Made by a program: the position numbers and the translations under genes. Of a DNA stretch of 11,702 nt, positions 7,029 through 11,702 are shown one piece after another. This DNA is from WS-7 sp035635575 (lineage in GTDB: Bacteria > Eisenbacteria > RBG-16-71-46 > SZUA-252). Numbering within the stretch: the stretch's first letter is position 1; each line of letters opens with the position of its first letter. Below the pieces are notes generated by a model that did not search any database, was not told the DNA's origin, and worked only from the letters and a program-made list of their open reading frames with translations. The stretch spans positions 1-11,702 of the forward strand of contig DASQAV010000035.1 of assembly GCA_035635575.1 (NCBI GenBank). Reading direction: 5' to 3'.

Positions 7029-8093
7029 TTACAGCGTTTCGACGGTCTTCTTGTCCAGACGCTTCGCCAGCTCCACGAGGAGCTTCACGGCCGCATCGTA
7101 ATCCTTGCGGTCCATGATCGTGGAATGGCTGTGGATGTAGCGCGTTGGAATGAAGATGACGAGTGAAGGCACGCCTGTGTCGTAGATGTGGAAGCGGCCG
7201 GCGTCGGTGCCGCCGCGCTCCACCGTCCCCAGGTGGTAGGGAATCTTCTGCTTCTCGCAGATCTCGATCGCCAGATTGCGGAGCTTCACGTTGGGAATCA
7301 TCGAGGCGTCGTAGACGAGAATCCCGACCCCTCCGCCCAGCTTCTCATCGCCGTCCGCCTGGGTGCCCGGCGTGTCGTGCGCGATCCCGACGTCGAGCGC
7401 GATCGCCACTTGCGGCTTCACCGAGGCGACGCTGGTCTGCGCGCCGCGCAGCCCCACCTCTTCCATGGTGGTCGCCACGCCGTAGACCGCGTTCGGATGC
7501 GGCGTCTTGGACAGCTTGCGAAGCGCGTCCACCACCAGGGCGCAGCCCACGCGGTTGTCGAGCGCCTTCGCGAGATAGAGCCGTTCGTTCCCCATGACCG
7601 AGAACGGAGCGTCGGGAACGATGGGATCGCCGGGGCGGATGCCCATGCGCTTCTTCACGTCGAAGTAGGAGGTGGCGCCCACGTCGATGAACATGTCCTT
7701 GATGTCCATCACCTTCCGGCGCTCCTCGTCCTGCAGCTCGTGTGGAGGCTTGGAGCCCACCACGCCGATCACGTCCCCCTTCGCGGTCCGGATGCGGACC
7801 TTGTGGGCCAGAAGGACATGTCCCCACCAACCGCCCATCGGGAGAAACTTGATGAATCCTTCCTTCGTAACGCCCTTCACCATGAAACCGACTTCATCCA
7901 TGTGACCGGCAAACATGATCCTCGGCTCGTCGGCCTTTCCGTTCTGCCGGCAGATGACGCTGCCCAGTCCGTCCTGCGTCACGTTGCCCAGACCGCGGAG
8001 GTGCTTCTTCATCAGTCCCGCGATCTCGGTCTCGTGTCCGGGAGGACCGAAAGCCTCGGTGAGTTCCTTGAGTAGTGCGTGGCTCTGGTCCAT
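7029..8093 (-). CDS. M42 family metallo-aminopeptidase (FrvX/endoglucanase-like)
   Basis: This 354-aa cytoplasmic peptidase belongs to the M42 (TET/glutamyl aminopeptidase, formerly endoglucanase CelM) family. These enzymes form large tetrahedral dodecamers that trim residues from peptide N termini. The two-metal site is complete: H64 and D66 (FAGHMDEVGF), bridging D179 (AKALDNRVG), catalytic E211 and ligand E212 (TTMEEVGLRGA), D234 (ALDVGIAHD) and H321 near the end (RYIHSHST). ATG 8093 is chosen because AAGGAG lies 7 nt upstream and MDQSHALLKELTEAFGPPG matches the family's N terminus. An in-frame start at 8165 would add 24 unrelated residues and would run over the promoter. The gene begins a probable operon with the channel gene. 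Exact peptide specificity cannot be read. Confidence 0.95.
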   Translation of the reverse strand: MDQSHALLKELTEAFGPPGHETEIAGLMKKHLRGLGNVTQDGLGSVICRQNGKADEPRIMFAGHMDEVGFMVKGVTKEGFIKFLPMGGWWGHVLLAHKVRIRTAKGDVIGVVGSKPPHELQDEERRKVMDIKDMFIDVGATSYFDVKKRMGIRPGDPIVPDAPFSVMGNERLYLAKALDNRVGCALVVDALRKLSKTPHPNAVYGVATTMEEVGLRGAQTSVASVKPQVAIALDVGIAHDTPGTQADGDEKLGGGVGILVYDASMIPNVKLRNLAIEICEKQKIPYHLGTVERGGTDAGRFHIYDTGVPSLVIFIPTRYIHSHSTIMDRKDYDAAVKLLVELAKRLDKKTVETL

Positions 8094-8136
8094 CCAATGC
8101 TCCTTGCGTTGAGATAGGGGTAGATTCAGCGGCGAG

Positions 8137-8165
8137 AGTATCCGCCCGGGGGGCGGGTGTGTCAA
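8137..8165 (-). promoter_or_regulatory. Sigma-70-type promoter of the M42 peptidase operon, with a palindrome in the spacer
   Basis: On the minus strand a perfect TTGACA (8165-8160) is followed after 17 nt by GATACT (8142-8137), four of six matches to the -10 consensus. The predicted transcript starts near 8130 and leaves a leader of about 37 nt with the AAGGAG site before ATG 8093. The spacer is occupied by a perfect inverted repeat, CCGCCC-GGG-GGGCGG (8142-8156), which overlaps the edge of the -10 and could be an operator. Confidence 0.55.
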
Positions 8166-8184
8166 GGCGCCTGGGGGCGGTGCG

Positions 8185-8712
8185 TCAGGACGTGCGGCGG
8201 GGGATCCCCCGGATCCTATGATGCGGGCGCTGACCGGGCAGCACCTCGTCTTCCTTGAGCACGCTCACCGTTCCGTCCACCTCGAGAACCGCCGAGCGCA
8301 CGTCCTCCACCGTCTCCACCCCATGCTCCCGGAGGGCGCGCAGAAGGTCGTCCCGGGTGATCCCCTCCCGGACCAGATTCGGAGTCAGGATCTGGCCGTG
8401 CCGGATGAGGATGGTGGGGGTCCCCTCGATCAGGTGCTCCGACCTCTTGACGTGCCGCACGACCCAGGAGACGACGAACGTCGCGGCGAAGAGCGTGGCC
8501 GCCGAGACGAGGCCGCCGGTGAGGGAGGTGTCGGGGCCGGTCATGGCGTTCTGGACCGCGTTGGCGAGAAGGAGGAGGAGGAGAAAATCGAACGAGGTCA
8601 GCTGTCCGGCCTGGCGCTTCCCCATGAGGCGCAGCCCCAGGAGAAGCACCAGGTAGACAACGGCGGTGCGAACGACGACATCGATGAGCGGATTACCGCT
8701 CGTAAGCGGCAC
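8185..8712 (-). CDS. DUF421/YetF domain membrane protein (175 aa)
   Basis: The product has an N-terminal membrane part with three hydrophobic helices (about 12-30, 42-57 and 66-86). It includes the family signature LRLMGKRQAGQLTSFDF (28-43) and NAVQNAMTGPDTSLTGG (51-67). A small cytoplasmic YetF (DUF421) domain follows at about 97-155 (GTPTILIRHGQI, TRDDLLRALREHGVETVEDV, AVLEVDGTVSVL). The family resembles Bacillus YetF/YdfR proteins; a molecular role is not established to my knowledge. The start is GTG 8712, 15 nt after the lipoprotein's stop codon and without a clear Shine-Dalgarno sequence, so it probably depends on reinitiation. The C-terminal tail (RPHHRIRGIPRRTS) is basic. Confidence 0.9.
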   Translation of the reverse strand: MPLTSGNPLIDVVVRTAVVYLVLLLGLRLMGKRQAGQLTSFDFLLLLLLANAVQNAMTGPDTSLTGGLVSAATLFAATFVVSWVVRHVKRSEHLIEGTPTILIRHGQILTPNLVREGITRDDLLRALREHGVETVEDVRSAVLEVDGTVSVLKEDEVLPGQRPHHRIRGIPRRTS

Positions 8713-8727
8713 TCGCGGGTGAAGCGA

Positions 8728-9546
8728 TCAACGCTCGACGACCATGATCGGACGGTCGACGTGGAGCGAAACCTTTCCTCCCTCGGGAATCGAGATCTCG
8801 TGCCCCTTCGCCATGAGGACCGCGCCGGTGCCGGCCGCGGCGCCCGCGACCGCGCCAATGATCGTGCTCTTCGTGCTGCCTCCAGCGACCTTGCCGATCA
8901 CGCCCCCGACGACCGCGCCGCCGCCGATGAGGAGCTTGTCGCGCGTGCCGGTGCCTTTCGCCTCGAGCTTCCCTTCGGCGTTGTCGACCGTCGCGTGAAG
9001 CGTCTTCGGCCCGTCCACCGTCTCGATGCTGTTGAACTCGAGCGCGATGAACGCGCGATCATCCTTCCCCTTGGATTTCGACGCCTTCTGCAGATCCGCC
9101 ACCGAGCCGCTCACGCGCGCGCCGGCCTCAGCGACCACCGTGCTTCCGACGACCATCGGAGCCGTGAGCTTTGCCTCGACCCGGTCGCCCACGTTCGAGG
9201 TCCGCGTGTCGACGGGCGTCACCATCTCCACGTCGAACTTCGTGCCCGCGGGGATCTCGATGGTCCGGTGTTCCGCGTAGGTTCCCTGCGCGCCGGTGGT
9301 GGAAGAGCCCTTGGTCGTGTGCGTCGTCTTCGTGCTCTTCGTCGTGGACTTGCTGTGCGTGTCCGGAAGGGTCGCGCCCTGAGCTCCCGGCTGCGCCTGC
9401 GGCGAAGTCTGGTCGGGCGCCTGGCTCACCTGGGTCGAGTCCATCGTCGAGGACATGTCGGTCTGGCTGTTCTTCTGGCAGGCCGAAATCACGAATGCCG
9501 TGAGCGACGCCAGTGCGATCGTGCCGAGGATTCTCGCGTTTTTCAT
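8728..9546 (-). CDS. Lipoprotein with S/T-rich linker, PAGT-type beta domain and glycine zipper (272 aa)
   Basis: Starting at ATG 9546, the product has a lipoprotein signal (KNAR, hydrophobic core, ISAC with C23 as the lipidated Cys). Residues 25-90 form a low-complexity Ser/Thr/Gln/Lys linker (for example HSKSTTKSTKTTHTTKGSS) that could span the periplasm or peptidoglycan. A beta-rich domain follows (IPAGTKFDVEMVTPVDTRTS...NVGDRVEAKL...GARVSGSV), as in uncharacterised exported proteins of Acidobacteria and relatives. A Gly-zipper hydrophobic hairpin (about 200-232, GGGAVVGGVIGKVAGG and GAVAGAAAGTGAVL) precedes a short last strand. An in-frame GTG at 9555 would add three residues, but AAGGA lies only 2 nt before it and 11 nt before the ATG. 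The gene sits 19 nt after the beta-barrel gene, so they are probably co-transcribed. Function unknown, probably envelope structural. Confidence 0.82.
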   Translation of the reverse strand: MKNARILGTIALASLTAFVISACQKNSQTDMSSTMDSTQVSQAPDQTSPQAQPGAQGATLPDTHSKSTTKSTKTTHTTKGSSTTGAQGTYAEHRTIEIPAGTKFDVEMVTPVDTRTSNVGDRVEAKLTAPMVVGSTVVAEAGARVSGSVADLQKASKSKGKDDRAFIALEFNSIETVDGPKTLHATVDNAEGKLEAKGTGTRDKLLIGGGAVVGGVIGKVAGGSTKSTIIGAVAGAAAGTGAVLMAKGHEISIPEGGKVSLHVDRPIMVVER

Positions 9547-9565
9547 CAGGCTCACCGTCCTTTTG

Positions 9566-10114
9566 TTAGTAGATGAAGTTGTACGTGAAGCCGCCCATGA
9601 TCTTGAGCTGGTTGAAATCGGACACGAACACGTACTTCACCTCGCCGAAGATTCCGAAGTTCGGCATCACCTGATTCTTGATTCCGCCTTGAATGTTCAG
9701 ACCCAGCTTGGTGTCGGAGGCGTTCGCAGCCGGAAAGAGGGGGTCGTCCGCCTTCACGAAGTGAAGGCCCAGGCCGCCTCCCGCGTACGGGGTCACCCGG
9801 CCGCCCTGCACTGGGAAATCGAGATTCACATCGGTCGCAAGCGTGAGGTCACTGATGTCGACGCTGCTCACGCCGACCTTCCAGTACTCCACGAGCGGCA
9901 TGATGTGGACGTGCCTGACGAACTCGCCGAGATCGACGTGCAGGCCGAGCGCGACCGTGCTGCTGGCCCCTTCCGGATCGACGAAGCCGATCCGCGCGCC
10001 CATTCCCTGAAACCCCATTCCGTGCCCTTCCGCCGGCGCCGCTGCCATGGCCTGCGCGCCAAACAGAGAAAGGCTTGCTGCGACGACGAGCGTAGCTAGC
10101 AAGTGTCGATTCAT
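9566..10114 (-). CDS. Small outer-membrane beta-barrel protein (182 aa)
   Basis: The product has a signal peptide (MNRHLLATLVVAASLSLFGAQAMA, cleavage after AMA near residue 24) and a mature part of alternating hydrophobic and polar residues with Gly turns. Examples are GARIGFVDPEG, LGLHVDLGEFVRH, PYAGGGLGLHFV and FGEVKYVFV. It ends in GGFTYNFIY, and a C-terminal aromatic residue is the usual signal for BAM-dependent insertion. Length and pattern fit an eight-stranded OmpW/OmpA-like or OMP_b-brl barrel; the exact family is uncertain. ATG 10114 is preceded by GAGGGG about 10 nt upstream. It leads a likely three-gene envelope unit with the lipoprotein and the DUF421 protein. Confidence 0.82.
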   Translation of the reverse strand: MNRHLLATLVVAASLSLFGAQAMAAAPAEGHGMGFQGMGARIGFVDPEGASSTVALGLHVDLGEFVRHVHIMPLVEYWKVGVSSVDISDLTLATDVNLDFPVQGGRVTPYAGGGLGLHFVKADDPLFPAANASDTKLGLNIQGGIKNQVMPNFGIFGEVKYVFVSDFNQLKIMGGFTYNFIY

Positions 10115-10192
10115 CGCGGAAACCCCTCGGTTGGTAGGAGTGCGGCACGGGTCATCCCGGGCCGGAATTCACGAACACCCTTTTCCGCAACG

Positions 10193-10221
10193 AAAGTAGC
10201 CTAGAGACTCGGTGTTCTCAA
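10193..10221 (-). promoter_or_regulatory. Possible sigma-70-type promoter of the 182-aa beta-barrel gene
   Basis: TTGAGA (10221-10216, one mismatch from TTGACA) and TACTTT (10198-10193, three matches) are 17 nt apart on the minus strand in the 107-nt gap before the barrel gene. The -10 is poor and the leader would be about 70 nt. This is a weak call based mostly on the -35 and spacing. Confidence 0.22.
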
Positions 10222-11007
10222 CTAGAACATGAGGCGAAGACCTCCATGGAAGGCCAGACCGTCGAAATCCACTTCCTCGCGCACGGTTTGCCCGATGGTC
10301 GGGTCGAAGAACTGGGCCTTGGGCGTGCTCGCGTTCCAGACCGCTTCCCCGTAGAGCCCGGTGGTTGGGCCGACGTTCAGGTTCACGCCTCCGAACACCT
10401 GCGCCCCGAAGCCGTCGTAGTCGTTCTGGAAGTCGATCCCATTGTTGTCCGTGCCGGAAACGCTCAGCCATTCCCAGCCGGCGGCGCCGCCGACGTAGGG
10501 CTGGAACTGCGACGCGACCGGAATCCGGACGCGCAGCGTGCCCATCACCGGCACGAGATCGGTGTTGATGGACTGGGTCTGAACCACCTGCCGGTAGTGA
10601 GTGCCGTCCGGAAGATCGCCCTCGCGAACGAACTGATCGCCGCCCGTCGCGCGGTGGTACCAGGAAATCTGGATCCCGAGATCCAGCTGCTCCGCGAGCA
10701 CGGATCCAATGCCTCCGTTCACGTAGAGCCCGTTCCCGGGCTGATTCGAGGGATCGAACCTGCCCGCGCCAAGCATCGCGTAGTACTCGGGCTGGCTGCG
10801 GTACCCGTAGTCGCTCCTGTCGCGATAACGGTCGCGGGGCCTCCGATGCCGGATGGGACCGTTGCTCTCGGAGAACGTCTTGCTGTCGGCGGAGTTGCTG
10901 AACTGGGTTGCGCCCGTGCCGAGCAGGCCCGGGTTGAAGTCGAGCTGAGAAGCGGATGCAATGCCCGCCGTGAGGGCGAGCGCCACCATTGCAACGAAGC
11001 CACGCAT
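10222..11007 (-). CDS. Outer-membrane beta-barrel protein (261 aa)
   Basis: ATG 11007 is chosen because GGAGGAGGAGG lies directly upstream and a clean signal peptide follows (MRGFVAMVALALTAGIASA). An in-frame start at 11076 would put 23 polar residues before the signal and would overlap the sigma-54-like site. Residues 20-50 are polar, then comes an unusual Arg/Asp/Tyr-rich stretch (about 51-76, HRRPRDRYRDRSDYGYR). From about 77 on, the sequence reads as transmembrane strands: YYAMLGAGRFDP, GLYVNGGIGSVLAEQLDLG, VMGTLRVRIP, PYVGGAAGWEWL, GAQVFGGVNLNVG, GLYGEAVW. It ends in GGLRLMF, with the terminal Phe typical of BAM substrates. The specific role (porin, adhesin or structural) is not readable. 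Confidence 0.82.
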   Translation of the reverse strand: MRGFVAMVALALTAGIASASQLDFNPGLLGTGATQFSNSADSKTFSESNGPIRHRRPRDRYRDRSDYGYRSQPEYYAMLGAGRFDPSNQPGNGLYVNGGIGSVLAEQLDLGIQISWYHRATGGDQFVREGDLPDGTHYRQVVQTQSINTDLVPVMGTLRVRIPVASQFQPYVGGAAGWEWLSVSGTDNNGIDFQNDYDGFGAQVFGGVNLNVGPTTGLYGEAVWNASTPKAQFFDPTIGQTVREEVDFDGLAFHGGLRLMF

Positions 11008-11056
11008 GTTCCTCCTCCTCCCGATGTGGGGTTGCTTCAAGGCCAAGTCCCCTAGT

Positions 11057-11072
11057 TGCAGCACCCGTGCCA
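11057..11072 (-). promoter_or_regulatory. Sigma-54-like -24/-12 promoter of the 261-aa outer-membrane protein gene
   Basis: The minus strand reads TGGCACGGGTGCTGCA. Against the RpoN consensus TGGCACG-N4-TTGCW it differs only by C for the first T of the -12 element, and the GG and GC dinucleotides have the required 10-nt separation. Transcription would start near 11046, about 39 nt before ATG 11007, leaving room for the GGAGGAGG ribosome site. The upstream intergenic space could hold activator sites. Confidence 0.5.
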
Positions 11073-11190
11073 CCAATCATCGTGTTATGGTCCATGAACT
11101 TAGGATGGCCACTACGTACGCCATGGGACCAAATGAGGCCCCCGATCTACATGGGTGTGGTAATCCGTCCACACTCGCCCCGCGCTCTGG

Positions 11191-11234
11191 TTTGACCCAT
11201 CCGGGGCTGCTCCCGTTTGACCCAGGTTGCTCCC
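11191..11234. repeat. Imperfect direct repeat TTTGACCCA...TGCTCCC, two copies
   Basis: TTTGACCCA occurs at 11191-11199 and 11216-11224, each followed by TGCTCCC (11208-11214 and 11228-11234). The distance within a copy is 8 nt in the first and 3 nt in the second, so the second copy lacks 5 bases. The repeats lie in the 246-nt space between two divergent genes, just upstream of the + strand start. They may be paired regulator sites or a decayed element end. Confidence 0.5.
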
Positions 11235-11245
11235 ACCGATAGGAT
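11217..11245 (+). promoter_or_regulatory. Possible sigma-70-type promoter of the Wzi-like gene
   Basis: TTGACC (11217-11222, five of six matches) and TAGGAT (11240-11245, four of six) are 17 nt apart. The predicted transcription start falls about 2 nt before ATG 11254. Either translation is nearly leaderless, or the AGGAT serves instead as the ribosome site, or the true start is further in. Confidence 0.3.
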
Positions 11246-11253
11246 TCCCCGCC

Positions 11254-11702
11254 ATGTGCCGTGATGTAGCTGCGCGCTTCACCGTGTTCAGGATCCTTCT
11301 CATGGCGTATGTGCTCGCGATGGGTGGGTTCTCCCCCGGTCCCCGGCCGGCGGCCGCCCAGCCCGCGGAATTCCTGCCCTCGTCCCATGCGCTGTATGAA
11401 GACCTGGAAGCTCTGGTCGCTCGCGGCCTTCTCCCCTCCTTCGCGATCCACACACGTCCCCTCGCGCGCGCCGACATCGCCCGTGCGCTCCTGAACGCCC
11501 AGGAGAAAGATCCCTCCGTCGAGTCGGACCTCCACTACCAGCGCCTGGAGCGCGAGCTCGCGCGCGAGTTCGAGGACGCGGGGAGCGCGCCGCGGGTGAA
11601 GGAGACCGGGCCGCTGATCGACGTGGGCGGCCGCGAGGAGCGCTTTCGAGTCGCGCTCGCCGGGCACGCGCGCGGGGACTTCGAGGACAAGCGCCGGATC
11701 CA
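11254..11702 (+). CDS. Exported protein with a Wzi/capsule-assembly-like N terminus, cut by the right edge
   Basis: The frame from ATG 11254 is open to the window end (149 complete codons) and the C-terminus is missing. A signal peptide is present: basic residues, a hydrophobic core (FRILLMAYVLAMGGF) and a cleavage-type AAAQ near residue 37. The mature start, EFLPSSHALYEDLEALVARG, followed by LLPSF, RPLARADIARALLNAQEK and a Glu/Arg-rich helix, matches the pattern of Wzi-family capsule-assembly and related outer-membrane proteins. In those a short helical domain with a P-L/W-S/A-R motif precedes a large barrel. Family assignment is by eye and tentative. AGGAT lies 9 nt before the ATG; a GTG at 11284 is an alternative start with a shorter signal but no clear ribosome site. 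It diverges from the 261-aa protein gene. Confidence 0.68.
   Translation, partial: MCRDVAARFTVFRILLMAYVLAMGGFSPGPRPAAAQPAEFLPSSHALYEDLEALVARGLLPSFAIHTRPLARADIARALLNAQEKDPSVESDLHYQRLERELAREFEDAGSAPRVKETGPLIDVGGREERFRVALAGHARGDFEDKRRI

Noticed and set aside
8094..8165. In-frame 24-residue extension of the M42 peptidase
   Set aside because: It would start inside the promoter and has no match to M42 N termini, while ATG 8093 has AAGGAG at good spacing.
8218..9576. A 452-aa open frame on the + strand across DUF421 and the lipoprotein
   Set aside because: It is His/Arg-rich with no family motif; both minus-strand genes carry clear signatures.
10213..10229. Inverted repeat TGTTCT-CAACT-AGAACA over the stop of the 261-aa gene
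   Set aside because: The stem is only six mostly A/T-containing pairs with no T-run, so it is too weak to call a terminator or operator.
11077..11667. A 196-aa minus-strand frame at the right end
   Set aside because: It runs opposite the Wzi-like frame, which has a signal peptide and a recognisable N-terminal motif, and the minus frame has no family features.

Overview
This is a GC-rich bacterial window from a diderm (Gram-negative-type) organism. Several products carry signal peptides and look like outer-membrane beta-barrels ending in an aromatic residue, and one carries a lipobox. No rRNA, tRNA, CRISPR array or intact mobile element is visible, and taxonomy cannot be fixed from the sequence alone. 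The EF-P tip loop (PGNWRG) and the style of the secreted proteins would fit an uncultivated FCB- or Acidobacteria-like lineage; this is a guess.

Layout: a thioredoxin-reductase-like flavoprotein is cut by the left edge (+ strand). From about 240 to 11007 every gene is on the minus strand. Read in the direction of transcription (right to left) these are: a 261-aa outer-membrane protein behind a sigma-54-like promoter; a 182-aa beta-barrel protein; a glycine-zipper lipoprotein; a DUF421/YetF membrane protein; an M42 metallopeptidase behind a good sigma-70-type promoter; a MIP-family channel; a 976-aa FAD/Fe-S/CCG 2-hydroxyacid-dehydrogenase-like fusion; a DUF2231 membrane protein; a 49-aa glycine-zipper membrane protein; a secreted protein that looks frameshifted, with its probable C-terminus in a second ORF; elongation factor P; and a 328-aa exported protein. 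At the right edge a Wzi-like exported protein starts on the + strand, divergent from the 261-aa protein.

The most coherent unit runs from 8093 to 2749: M42 peptidase, channel, dehydrogenase, DUF2231 and the small membrane protein. Gaps are 18 and 25 nt, followed by stop/start overlaps (TGATG, then ATGA). A reasonable reading of the middle part is a pore for a small neutral solute, a soluble flavin/iron-sulfur dehydrogenase, and a four-helix membrane partner with several histidines that could pass electrons to the quinone pool. The families are recognisable; the functional link is inferred from context.

Most of the window is ordinary chromosomal content and no defence or mobile system is seen. 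The points most worth checking are the channel-dehydrogenase-DUF2231 module, the H-I-A-R selectivity filter of the channel, the EF-P tip lacking the usual Lys/Arg, the sigma-54-like promoter, and the apparent frameshift near 2200-2277.
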